From contig QRFJ01004251.1 in assembly GCA_006176705.1 (NCBI GenBank), positions 1 to 64,000 on the forward strand: a stretch of DNA of 64,000 nucleotides, written 5' to 3'. Origin of the DNA: Cocos nucifera (lineage: Eukaryota; Streptophyta; Magnoliopsida; Arecales; Arecaceae). The notes beneath the pieces are model-generated. The model was not told the origin of the DNA, did not search any database, and saw nothing but the letters and a program-made list of their open reading frames with translations. A program made the position numbers and the translations under genes. Shown one piece after another: positions 34,588 to 46,624 of the stretch. Within the stretch, counting starts at the first letter, position 1. Every line of letters starts with the position of its first letter.

Positions 34588-36443
34588 AGGTTCTTGCAAA
34601 TTTTTTTTAGATCTAATTTAATATAATTAATTTATAATTTTAGATATCACATGAGATATGATTAGATCTAAAATTAAAAAAATAAAAAATTAAAATTAAT
34701 TAATCCAAATCTAATATGTATGAGATACATAACTAGACTAGGTATAGAATTATTCTATGTATAGTCTAGTATAATCATATTTTTATTTAATTAAATATAA
34801 TTTTTAGATCTATTTATTTTCTATTTTTTGATATTATAAATATTATAATAGATTTAAAAATAGAAATAAATTTAATTTAATTTTATTCATATGAGATATG
34901 ATAGATGCATGTTTAGACTAGTTGTAGAATAGTTCTACATAATAGGTCTAGATTAGAATTTTATTTTGATAAGATCAAATTTAAATTAATTTTTTAGATT
35001 ATTATGAGATAATTTAGATCTAAAAAATATGCATGATTTGATACATGAGATGTATGCAAAATATGCCTTGATTAGATCTAAATTTTTTTTAATGAGATAT
35101 ATGCTTAGATCTAATTAGTTTGTGTTAGTTATTTTTTTGATTAAGGCGTTCCTCTTGGCCGTCCGGTCATAAGAATGAAGTAAGGGTTTAAAGGCCTCTC
35201 CTTCCCATTCGATGGGGTGTTCTTATGATGTGTAGGGGTGCTGCGTGTTCGTCCTTAATCAGAAATTAAAAACTTACTTTCTGCAAAATCCCTAGATCCT
35301 GAAACCCTAGGATCTTATTGTGCATATTTTGTTTATTGAACCCTAACTTAATTAAGAATTAAGTTTATGAATATCAATTAGATCTAAAATTGAGAATTTC
35401 AGATCTAAGACATATTCATAATACTGGGTTCGGGCTTGGGTAGCTCAATTAGGTCTAAGTAGTTGATCAAACCGAATCAAGAGTTGGTTAGATGGGATCA
35501 ACAATGCTTAAATTGACCAGCCTAATAGGATTAAGTCTGGGTCAAGATCGAGTCACGATCAAGCAAGACCTAATTAGGCTCAGAGGTTAGAGTCTGGATT
35601 GTAGGCTAACCCAATTGATTCTGGCTCAACAATTTGGTGTCTAAGGTAAGTTTGGCACATACGACCGACTGATTTTTAATTGGGAGCTACTCGACCTGAA
35701 TGCATTCTTTGTATGAGTTAATGGCATATCCCTTCCACCGGTCTCACTTACCTGGCCATATCTGTTGACACAGTTCTGATCTGAGGTGGTCAATAATCCG
35801 AGCTAACCCATGCCACTAGGTTAGTCATAATTGTTATGACTATGACAAGTCTAGTTTAATGAGACCTGAATCAATTCTCCCTTAAGAAAAGATTAAGTCT
35901 GAGGTCTTCCACCATTGTAGATGTGCGGGCCCTTCCCGGGGTTGATTGTTCTCGGCTGGATACAGTGGCTCAGTTGCACCGGAAAGATGCAACCATGTCT
36001 ATTAGGCATTGGATGCTATGGGCTGGAGGATGAGTTGGGCTCAATATTTTGGATACGGTGAGAGACTCAATTAGGAATCCAGTCTATGCAAATGGTGGGT
36101 CTGACTTAACTAAGGAGTGGATCAATATTCCGGATACGGTGAGATTCATGAATTAGAGACTCAAGTTTGGGTGCACCATGATTAGAGAATCATTGAATAA
36201 GAGTTGTTCACTCATTAGCTAACCCATCACCAATAACTGTTAGGTGAGGTGATGAGTCAGTTGGTGAGACCGCACCACCCACTAGAAATCATTAATCATG
36301 GAGATTTTTGCATCTCTACAGAGAGAAGTGTAGGGATCCGAGAAAAATAGTGGGAGCTAATTTATTTAAAAATAAAATTCTAAATAAATTGGTCAAGTCA
36401 TAATTACAGTATCTAACTAGAATCTTTGACTCTCCATAGAAAA
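34588..36443 (+). mobile_element. Copia B leader
   Basis: Leader of about 1.86 kb homologous to 7468-9342 in opposite orientation. It contains the splice donor GTAAGT at 35646-35651 and the doubled GATACGGTGAGA motif near 36050-36150. Noncoding. Confidence 0.82.
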
Positions 36444-37262
36444 ATGTCTGCGTCCAACCCATTGGCACGTATCCTGGACACACATAGACTGACTCGGACC
36501 CAATTATAAAGATTGGCTTAGGAACTACAAAATAGTTTTGGATTTTGAGAAGTTAACTCCATGTATTGAATCAGGATCCTCCCACCTTACTAGCCCGTCC
36601 ATCTATTGAACAGAGAGCGTCTCTGGAAAAAATGGATAGACGAAGATAATAAGGTCAGATATTACATGTTGGGCTCGATGTCTGATGAGCTCCAGCACCA
36701 ACATGAAGATATCGGGACTGCTCGCCAAATGTTGGCTCACCTGTAGGAGATGTTTGGTGAACAGAGTTGCACAGCCAAGTATCAAGTCACGAAATGACTT
36801 TTTAAGGCTAAGATGCGTGATGGGCAGTCAGTCCAAGATCACTGTCTGATGATGATCAAGGACATGGAAGAGCTTGAGAAGCTCGGTGTGAAGTTAGACT
36901 TGGATCTGCAGAACGATATTATTCTGCAATCCTTGACTGATGCATATGGGCAATTCATCATGAATTACCATATGCATAAACTTCAAAATTCCTTGGCCGA
37001 ATTAATGAACATGCTGGTCACCGCTGAGCTTTCTATGAAAGATTCTAAAGGCTCAGTTCTTACTATGGAATGGACTTCTTCCAAAAGAAAGTCTTATGAA
37101 AAGAAAAAGAAGTCTGCGAAAAAGCAGAAGGTGGAAGGAGCACAAAAAAGAAGAAGGTAGAACCAAAGAAAAAGACCGATGTCAAAGGAAAAGTGTTTTC
37201 ATTGCAACAGCGACGGCCATTGGAAGCGAAACTGCCCTACTTACCTGGCCACCCTGAAGAAC
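36444..37262 (+). pseudogene. Copia B gag, interrupted
   Basis: Starts at the conserved ATG 36444 (MSASNPLARIL). An early frameshift follows the segment LTRTQL. The shared in-frame TGA lies at about 36796, and the frame reopens at the ATG 36813 (MRDGQSVQDHC) to a TAG at 37158-37160. The CX2CX4HX4C zinc knuckle (37194-37235) lies in the frame that starts at 37179. The Lys-rich segment before the knuckle fits the nucleocapsid. It cannot make a full Gag without passing several stops. Confidence 0.86.
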
Positions 37263-38593
37263 AAGAAGGAAGGTCCTTCTGGAGGTATGCTCGTTATTGA
37301 GTCTAACCTTACGGTTTCTTCTGCATCCAGTTGGATGCTTGACTCTGGTTCTAGTGCTCATCTGTGCACTTCCATGCAGGGTCTTGAGGATAGCAGGAGG
37401 CTGAGGGATGGAGACATGATCCTATGCATCGATAATGGAGCAAGAGTTGCTGTAGTAGCCATGAGAACATATCCTCTTCGATTACCATCTGGTTTAGACT
37501 TAGTTTTGAAAGACTGTTATTATGTGCCTGCAGCTAGCAGAAATTTGATTTCTGTTTCATGCTTAGCACAAGAAGGCTATGTGATTACCTTCTTTAAGGA
37601 CCATTGTAACATTCTTTATGAAAGAAATAAAATTGCAAATGGTTTCCTTATTAATGATCTTTATCAGCTACATATTGATGTACCTGTTCTAACTATCGAG
37701 CAAAACGTGAATGCCAAACGACCTAGGGATAGTCCAAACGATAGATATCTATGGCACCTAAGATTAGGTCATATAGCAGAAGATAGGATCAACAAATTGG
37801 AGAAAAATGGACTATTGAGTCCATTGACTTTCGAGTCATATCCAACTTGTGAATCCTGCCTTCAAGGCAAAATGACCAAACTTCCTTTTGTTGGACATGG
37901 GGAGAGGGCCACAGATCTCCTTGCCCTAGTACATACAGATGTGTGCGGCCCATTTGATGTGCCGGCTAGAGGCAATTTTGTCTACTTCATTACCTTTATC
38001 GATGATCTGTCTAGGTATGGGTATGTGTATCTTATGAGACACAAGTCTGAAGCTTTTGAAAAGTTCAAAGAATTCAGACATGAAGTAGAAAAATAAATTG
38101 AAAAACCATTAAGGTTCTTCGATCAGATCGAGGAGGTGAATACCTTAGCCAGGAATTCCTAGACTATCTAAAGAAAAATGGCATAGTCTCTCAATGGACT
38201 CCACCAGGAACACCTCAACTCAACGGGGTTTCAGAACGGAGAAATCGGACTCTATTGGATATGGTTCGATCCATGATGAGCTTCACAGACCTCCCTGATT
38301 TTCTTTGGGGACACTCATTGTTAACTTCAATCTATCTACTGAATAGGGTTCCCTCTAAAATCGTTCCTACCACACCGTATGAGATATGGCATGGTAAGAA
38401 ACCAAGTCTGAGTCATCTCAGAATTTGGGATTGTCTGGCTCATGTCAAAAGACAACAAGCGGACAAGTTAGAGTTTAGGTCCTTCAGAGCTCGATTCATA
38501 GGATATCCTAAAGAGTCATTAGGATACTATTTCTACATTCCAGAAGACCACAATATGATTATGAGTCGACATGCCATCTTTCTTGAAAAATAG
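37263..38593 (+). pseudogene. Copia B protease and integrase
   Basis: One frame runs 37179-38096 through the zinc knuckle, the protease (DSGSSAHLC; catalytic Asp at 37341-37343), GAG-pre-integrase (WHLRLGH, CESCLQGK) and the integrase core start (HTDVCGP at 37932). It closes at a TAA (38094-38096) shared with unit C; unit A has Gln there. The core resumes (RGGEY, NGVSERRNR, about 38125-38245) and 38255-38593 continues to FLEK, ending at the TAG shared by A, B and C. Confidence 0.88.
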
Positions 38594-39959
38594 TTTATTC
38601 AAGATAGCGGCATTGGAAAGAAGATCAAGCTTGATGAGAAAGTCTCACAAGTACAACGAGCTAAGGACCAATTGGAACCAAATCAGGTTGAGCCAATAAG
38701 AACACTACCTCCTCCACCTCGTAGATCGGAAAGAGTTTCCCATCCCCCTGAAAGATACTTAGGTATTATTTCAGAGGATGTAGAGGAAATGTTCCTCATA
38801 GGTAATGGTGCTCATGGTGATGATCCCAAAACCTACAATGAGGCGATATCAGATATCGACTCCGAGAAATGGCTAGAGGCAATGCAGTCAGAAATTGACT
38901 CGATGCACTCAAACCAAGTCTGGACCTTGGTAGATCCACCAGAAGGTATAGTACCTATTGGGTGTAAATGGATCTTCAAGAGAAAGATTGGTGCAGATGG
39001 GAATGTGGAGACATTCAAGGCTAGACTAGTGGCAAAAGGTTATAGTCAATGCGAAGGCATTGACTATCAGGATACCTTTTCGCTAGTAGCTATGCTTAAA
39101 TCCATTTGCACATTGCTTGCCGTTGCAGCCTATTTCGATTATGAAATATGGCAAATGGATGTGAAAACGGTTCTTAAATGGATATCTTGAGGAAGATATC
39201 TATATGGAACAGCCGCTAGGTTTCACATCCAGTGATACTGATCACAAGGTTTGCAAGCTGCAAAGGTCCATATATGGACTTAAGCAAGCATCTCGGAGCT
39301 GGAACACTCATTTCAATGATGTGATCAAAAAGTTTGGTTTCATCAAAAACGAAGAGGAACCATGTGTTTTCAAAAAGGTCAGTGGGAGCGCTGTTGTCTT
39401 CCTCGTATTGTACGTGGATGACATCCTCCTTATTGGGAATGATATTCCCATGTTGACATCAGTCAAGATAAAATTCTCCATGAAAGACCTAGGTGAAGCA
39501 TCCTTTATTCTAGGAATTAAGGTCTATAGGGATAGACCGAATAGGATGCTAGGACTTTCACAGAAGATGTACATAGAGGAAGTACTAAAGAGGTTTAGTA
39601 TGGAAAACTCTAAGAGGGGATTAATACCCTCAGACATGGTATTCATCTTTCCAAGAAGATGTGCCCCAGCACACCTGAGGAAATAGAACGCATGAGCAAG
39701 ATCCCTTATGCTTCTGCAATAGGGAGCCTCATGTATGCCATGCTATGTACACGACCTGATATAGCCCATGCTGTGAGTGTCACAAGCAGATATCAGTCAA
39801 ATCCAGGTGAAGAACACTGGACTTCTGTGAAATGTATCCTTAAGTACTTGAGAAGAACTAAGGATATGATGTTGGTCTTTGGTAACGGAGAACTCCTGTC
39901 CAGGGATACACAGACTCGGACTTCATGTCTGATATAGATGATCGAAAGTCGACATCTGG
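38594..39959 (+). pseudogene. Copia B reverse transcriptase and RNase H start
   Basis: 38672-39190 holds the linker and RT fingers (EKWLEAMQSEID, WIFKRKIG, KARLVAKGY, QMDVKT). A one-base loss at QMDVKT gives a TGA, also seen in C. 39204-39686 carries YVDD (39411-39422) and LGIKVYRDRP; 39659-39937 carries SKIPYASAIGSLMYAM and RPDIAHAV. The coding runs into RNase H (DDRKSTSG) and is cut by the assembly gap at 39960. Confidence 0.88.
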
Positions 39960-40877
39960 NNNNNNNNNNNNNNNNNNNNNNNNNNNNNNNNNNNNNNNNN
40001 NNNNNNNNNNNNNNNNNNNNNNNNNNNNNNNNNNNNNNNNNNNNNNNNNNNNNNNNNNNNNNNNNNNNNNNNNNNNNNNNNNNNNNNNNNNNNNNNNNNN
40101 NNNNNNNNNNNNNNNNNNNNNNNNNNNNNNNNNNNNNNNNNNNNNNNNNNNNNNNNNNNNNNNNNNNNNNNNNNNNNNNNNNNNNNNNNNNNNNNNNNNN
40201 NNNNNNNNNNNNNNNNNNNNNNNNNNNNNNNNNNNNNNNNNNNNNNNNNNNNNNNNNNNNNNNNNNNNNNNNNNNNNNNNNNNNNNNNNNNNNNNNNNNN
40301 NNNNNNNNNNNNNNNNNNNNNNNNNNNNNNNNNNNNNNNNNNNNNNNNNNNNNNNNNNNNNNNNNNNNNNNNNNNNNNNNNNNNNNNNNNNNNNNNNNNN
40401 NNNNNNNNNNNNNNNNNNNNNNNNNNNNNNNNNNNNNNNNNNNNNNNNNNNNNNNNNNNNNNNNNNNNNNNNNNNNNNNNNNNNNNNNNNNNNNNNNNNN
40501 NNNNNNNNNNNNNNNNNNNNNNNNNNNNNNNNNNNNNNNNNNNNNNNNNNNNNNNNNNNNNNNNNNNNNNNNNNNNNNNNNNNNNNNNNNNNNNNNNNNN
40601 NNNNNNNNNNNNNNNNNNNNNNNNNNNNNNNNNNNNNNNNNNNNNNNNNNNNNNNNNNNNNNNNNNNNNNNNNNNNNNNNNNNNNNNNNNNNNNNNNNNN
40701 NNNNNNNNNNNNNNNNNNNNNNNNNNNNNNNNNNNNNNNNNNNNNNNNNNNNNNNNNNNNNNNNNNNNNNNNNNNNNNNNNNNNNNNNNNNNNNNNNNNN
40801 NNNNNNNNNNNNNNNNNNNNNNNNNNNNNNNNNNNNNNNNNNNNNNNNNNNNNNNNNNNNNNNNNNNNNNNNNNNNN
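39960..40877. other. Assembly gap (918 N)
   Basis: Unknown bases. The codons just before the gap (STSG) and just after it (LFVCNGG) would be nearly adjacent in an intact family copy, with only about one codon missing. The gap may therefore be wrongly sized or misplaced. Long frames read through the N are meaningless. Confidence 0.97.
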
Positions 40878-40950
40878 GAGTTGTTTGTGTGCAATGGTGG
40901 TGCTTGTCAGTTGGTAAGAGTTTCAGTAAATGTGGATAGCAGAATTCCAC
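40878..40950 (+). pseudogene. RNase H fragment after the gap
   Basis: Reads LFVCNGG then a corrupted version of the WKSFKQTVIA segment with single-base insertions and losses. It breaks off and leads straight into a leader sequence with no intervening RNase H end, polypurine tract, LTR or primer site. Confidence 0.75.
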
Positions 40951-42720
40951 AATCTCTCTATTTTAGATGTCACATGAGATGTGATCAGATCTGAAATCAA
41001 AAAAAATTAAAATTAAATAATTTGGATCTAAGATTAGAAGATATGCATGACTAGTTCTAAATAGAATAGTTCTATAGAATATTCTTATTTTTGATTTAAT
41101 ATGATTAAATTAATAGATTTTTATTTACTATTTTTTGATATTATAATTATTATAATAACATCTGAAAATAGCAAATAAAATTATTTAATTTTTGAATATC
41201 ATATGAGATATGATTGATGCATGTCTAGACTAGTTGTAGAATAGTTCTACATAATTGTCTAGATTAGAATTTATTTTGATTAGATCAATTTAAATCTAAT
41301 TTTTTAGATTATTATGAGATAATTTAGATCTGAAAACATGCATGATATGATACATGAGATGCAAAATATGCCATGATTAGATCTACTTTATATATGAGAT
41401 ATATGATATAGATCTTTGTAGTAGTATTAAGGCTGATTTTCCTCTTGGCCATCCGGTCATAAGAATGAAGAAGGGTTTAAAGGCCCTCTCTTCCCATTCG
41501 ATGGGGTGTTCTTATGATGTGTAGGGGTGCTGCATGTTCGTCCTTAATCAGAAACCCAAAACTTACTTTCTGCAAAACCCTAGATCCTGAAACCCTAGGA
41601 TTTATTGTGCATATTTTGTTTATGAACCCTACTTAATTAAGAATTAAGATTATGGAATATTAATTAGGTCTAAAATTGAGAATTTTCAGATCTAAGACAT
41701 ATTCATAATACTGGGTTCGGGCTTGGGTAGCTCAATTAGGTCTAAGCGGTTGATCAAACCGAATCAAGAGTTGGTTAGATGGGATCAACAATGCTTAAAT
41801 TGACCAGCCTAATAGGATTAAGTCTGGGTCAAGATCAAGTCACGATCAAGCAAGACCTAATTAGGCTCAGAGGTTAGAGTCTGGATTGTAGGCTAACCAA
41901 TTGGTTCTGGCTCAACAATTTGGTGTCTAAGGTAAGTTTGGCACAGACGACCGACTGGTTTTTAATTGGAAGCTACTCGACCTGAATGCATTCTTGTACG
42001 AGTTAATGGCATATTCCTTCCACCGGTCTCACTTACCTGGCCATATCTGTTGACACAGTTCTGATCTGAGGTGGTCAATAATCCGAGCTAACCCATGCCA
42101 CTAGGTTAGTCATAATTGTTATGACTAGCCAAGTCTAGTTTAATGAGACCTGAATCAATTCTCCCTAAGAAAAGATTAAGTCTGAGGTCTTCCACCATTG
42201 TAGATGTGCGGGCCCTTTCCGGGGTTGATTGTTCTCGGCTGGATACAGTGGCTCAGTTGCACCGAAAAGATGCAACCATGTCTATTAGGCATTGGATGCT
42301 ATGGGCTGGAGGATGAGTTGGGCTCAATATTTCGGATACGGTGAGAGACTCAATTAGGAACCCAGTCTATGCAAATGGTGGGTCTGACTTAACTAAGGAG
42401 TGGATCAATATTCGATACGGTGAGATTCATGAATTAGAGACCAAGTTTGGGTGCACCATGATTAGAGAATCATTGAACAAGAGTTGTTCACTCATTGGCT
42501 AACCCATCACCAATAACTGTTAGGTGAGGTGATGAGTCAGTTGGTGAGACCGCACCACCACTAGAAATCATTAATCGTGGAGATTTTCGCATCTCTACAG
42601 AGGGAGTGTAGGGATCCGAGAAAATAGTGGAGCTAATTTGTTTAAAAATAAAATTCCTAAACAAATTGGTCAAGTCAAAATTACAGTATCTAACTAGAAT
42701 CTTTGACTCTCTACAGAAAA
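40951..42720 (+). mobile_element. Copia C leader, 5' end missing
   Basis: Homologous to the A and B leaders from about 60-70 bp after the primer site onward. Splice donor GTAAGT at 41932-41937. There is no LTR or primer site on its left, so unit C is joined directly to the RNase H fragment of B. Confidence 0.82.
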
Positions 42721-43536
42721 ATGTCTGCGTCCAACCCATTGGCACGTATCCTGGACACACATAGACTGACCGACCCAATTATAAAGATTGGCTCAGAAAC
42801 TACAAAATTATTTTGGGTTCTGAGAAGTTAACCCATGTATTGGACCAGGACCCTCCCACCTTACCAGCCCGTCCATCCACTGAATAGAGAGCATCTCTGG
42901 AAAAATGGATAGACGAAGATAATAAGGCCAGATATTACATGTTGGGCTCGATGTCTGATGAGCTCAGCGCCAACATGAAGATATCGGGACTGCTCACCAA
43001 ATGTTGGCTCACCTGCAGGAGATGTTTGGTGAACAGAGTCGCGCAGCCAAATATCAAGTCACGAAATGACTTTTTAAGGCTAAGATGCGTGATGGGCAGT
43101 CAGTCCAAGATCACTGTCTGACAATGATCAAGGACTTGAAGAGCTTGAGAAGCGCGGTGTGAAGTTGGACTTGGATTTGCAGAATGATATTATTCTGCAA
43201 TCCTTGACTGATGCATATGGCAATTCATCATGAATTACCACATGCATAAACTTCAAAATTCCTTGGCCGAATTAATGAATATGCTGGTTACCGCTGAGCT
43301 TTCTATGAAAGGTTCTAAAGGCTCAGTTCTTGCTATGGAACGGACTTCTTCCAAAAAAAAGTCTTATAAAAAGAAAAAGAAGTCTGTGAAAAAGAAAAGA
43401 AGAAAAAGGAGAGCCAAAGAAGAAGGCCGATGTCAAAGGAAAGTGTTTCCATTGCAATAGCGACGGCCATTGGAAGCGAAACTGCCCTACTTACCTGGCC
43501 ACCCTGAAGAACAAGAAGGAAGGTCCTTCTGGAGGT
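42721..43536 (+). pseudogene. Copia C gag, interrupted
   Basis: Starts at the conserved ATG 42721 (MSASNPLARIL), with small deletions compared with A and B. The shared TGA falls near 43069, then the reopened segment MRDGQSVQ, frameshifted near 43135 and 43220. The piece 43230-43460 carries MNYHMHKLQNSLAELMNML and the Lys-rich part; the zinc knuckle is in another frame near 43445-43485. Confidence 0.85.
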
Positions 43537-44823
43537 ATGCTCGTTATTGAGTCTAACCTTACGGTTTCTTCTGCATCCAGTTGGGTGCTTGACTCTGGTT
43601 CTAGTGCTCATCTGTGCACTTCTATGCAGGGTCTTGAGGATAGCAGGAGGCTGAGGGATGGAGACATGATCCTACGCATTAAATGGAGCAAGAGTTGCTA
43701 CAGTGGTGGTGGAAACATACCCTCTTCGATTACCATCTGGTTTAGACTTAGTTTTGAAAGACTGTTATTATGTGCCTGCAGCTAGCAGGAATTTGATTTC
43801 TGTTTCATGCTTAGCACTAGAAGGCTATGTGATTACCTTCTTTAAGGACCATTGTAACATTCTTTATGAAAGAAATAAAATTGCAAATGGTTTCTTATTA
43901 ATGGTTTATCAGCTACATATTGATGTACCTATTCTAACTATCGAGCAAAACGTGAATGCCAAACGACCTAGGGATAGTCCAAACGACAGATATCTATGGC
44001 ACCTGAGATTAGGTCATATAGCAGAAGATAGGATCAACAAATTGGAGAAAAATGGGCTATTGAGTCCATTGACTTTCGAGTCATATCCAACTTGTGAATC
44101 TTGTCTTCAAGGCAAAATGACTAAACTCCCTTTTGTAGGACATGGGGAAAGGGCCACAGATCTCCTTGCCCTAGTACATACAGATGTGTGCGGCCCATTT
44201 GATGTGCCGGCTAGAGGCAATTTTGTCTACTTCATTACCTTTACCGATGATCTGTCTAGGTATGGGTATGTGTATCTTATGAGACATAAGTCTGAAGCTT
44301 TGAAAAGTTCAAAGAATTCAGACATGAAGTAGAAAAATAAACTGAAAAACCCATTAAGGTTCTTCGATCAGATCGAGGAGGTGAATACCTTAGCCGGGAA
44401 TTCCTAGACTATCTCAAGGAAAATGGCATAGTCTCTCAATGGACTCCACCAGGAACACCTCAACTCAATGGGGTTTCAGAATGGAGAAAGGACCTATTAG
44501 ATATGGTTCGATCCATGATGAGCTTCACAGACCTCCTGATTTTTTTGGGACATTCATTGTTAACTTCAATCTATCTACTGAATAGGGTTCCCTCTAAAAC
44601 GTTCCTACCACACCGTATGAGATATGGCATGGTAAGAAACCAAGTCTGAGTCATCTCAGAATTTGGGGTTGTCCGGCTCATGTCAAAAGACAACAAGCGG
44701 ACAAGTTAGAGTTTAGGTCCTTTAGAGCTCGATTCATATCCTAAAGAGTCATTAGGATACTATTTCTACATTCCAGAAGACCACAATGTGATTGTGAGTC
44801 GACATGCCATCTTTCTTGAAAAA
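43537..44823 (+). pseudogene. Copia C protease and integrase
   Basis: Protease with DSGSSAHLC (43591 onward) breaks by a frameshift near 43680. 43703-44332 carries the protease end, WHLRLGH, CESCLQGK, HTDVCGP and FTDDLSRYGYVY. A lost base near 44300 and the TAA after EVEK (shared with B) follow. The remaining integrase (RGGEY, NGVS) has several indels and ends at the TAG near 44824 shared with A and B. Confidence 0.86.
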
Positions 44824-46610
44824 TAGTTTATTCAAGATAGCGGCATTGGAAAGCAGATCAAGCTTGATGAGAAAGTCTCACAAGCAACGAGCTAAGGACC
44901 AAGTGGAACCAAATCAGGTTGAGCCAATAAGAACACTACCTCCTCCACCTCGTAGATCGAAAAGAGTTTCCCATCCCCCTGAAAGATACTTAGGTATTAT
45001 TCAGAGGATGTAGAGAAAATGTTCCTCATAGGTAATGGTGCTCATGGTGATGATCCCAAAACCTACAACGAGGCGATATCAGATATCGACTCCGAGAAAT
45101 GGCTAGAGGCAATACAGTCAGAAATTGACTCGATGCACTCAAACCAAGTCTGGACCTTGGTAGATCCACAGAAGGTATAGTACCTATTGGGTGTAAATGG
45201 ATCTTCAAGAGAAAGATTGGTGCAGATGGGAATGTGGAGACATTCAAGGCTGATTAGTGGCAAAAGTTTATAGTCAACGCGAAGGCATTGACTATCAGAG
45301 ATACCTTTTCCCAGTAGCTATGCTAAAATCCATTCGCACATTGCTTGACTGTTGCAGCCTATTTCGATTATGAAATATGGCAAATGGATTGGTAAAAATG
45401 ACTGTTCTTAAATGGATATCTTGAGGAAGATATCTATATGGAACAGCCGCTAGGTTTCACATCCAGTGATGATGATCACAAGGTATGCAAGCTGCAAAGG
45501 TCCATATATGGACTTAAGCAAGCATCTCGGAGCTGGAATACTCATTTTAATGATGTGATCAAAATGTTTGGTTTCATCAAAAATGAGGAGGAGCCATGTG
45601 TCTTCAAAAAGATCAGTGGGAGCGCTGTTGTCTTCCTCGTATTATATGTGGATGATATCCTCCTTATTGAGAATGATATTTCGATGTTGACCATAGTTAA
45701 AATGTTCTCCATAAAAGATCTAGGAGAAGCATCCTTTATTCTAGGAATTAAGGTTAATAGAGATAGACCGAATAGGATGCTAGGACTTTCACAGAAGATG
45801 TACATAGAGGAAGTACTAAAGAGGTTTAATATGGAAAACTCTAAGAGGGGTTTAGTATCCTTCAGACATGGCATTCATCCTTCCAAGAAGATGTGCCCTA
45901 GCACACCTGAGAAAATAGAACGCATGAGCAAGATCCCTTATGCTTCAATAATAGGGAGCCTCATGTATGCTATGTTATGTACACGACCTGATATAGCCCA
46001 TACCGTGAGTCTCACGAGCAGATATCAGTTGAATCTAGGTGAAGAACACTGGACTTCTATGTAATATATCCTTAAGTACTTGAGAAGAACTAAAGATATG
46101 TTGTTGGTCTTTGGTAATGGAGAACTGCAAGTCTAGGGGTATACAGACTCAAACTTCATGTCCGATGTAGATGATCGAAAGTCGATATCTGAGAGTCTAT
46201 TTTTGTGTAATGGTGGAGCTATCAGTTGGAAAAGTTTCAAATAGATAGTGATAGTAGATTCCACCATGGAAGCAGAATATATCGCTGCATCAGAAGCTGC
46301 AAAGGAAGCATTTTGGTACAAGAAGTTTGCCGCAGAGATTGGAGTGATGCCATCAGATGCCATTCCTCTGTACTATGACAACAATAGCGCCATAGCCCTT
46401 GCTAAAGAGCCGAGGTCTCACCAGAAATTCAAGCACATCGAGCGACGATACCACCTCATCCACGATTACCTCGAGAAGGGTTACGTCGAGGTCAAGAGAG
46501 TCAACTCTGCAGACAAAGTCGCTGATCTGCTTACAAAGCCATTGGGCCAGCAGAAGATCGAAGCCCATCTTGAGAAGATGGGACTTAGATTTGTAGCCAA
46601 TTGGCTTTAG
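44824..46610 (+). pseudogene. Copia C reverse transcriptase and RNase H
   Basis: RT is broken by many indels up to about 45430. 45438-46064 then carries VCKLQRSIYGLKQASRSWN, YVDD (about 45645) and RPDIAHTV, ending in a TAA near 46062. RNase H continues to 46248-46610 with AEYIAAS, YYDNNSAIAL (Cys replaced by Tyr in YCDN) and ADLLTKPL. The stop at 46610 lies 14 bp before the LTR, with a purine-rich tract between. Confidence 0.88.
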
Positions 46611-46624
46611 GTCAAGTAGAAGTT

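Noticed and set aside
39793..40950. Very long open frames (up to 385 codons) across the gap
   Set aside because: They are artefacts of reading unknown bases as codons.
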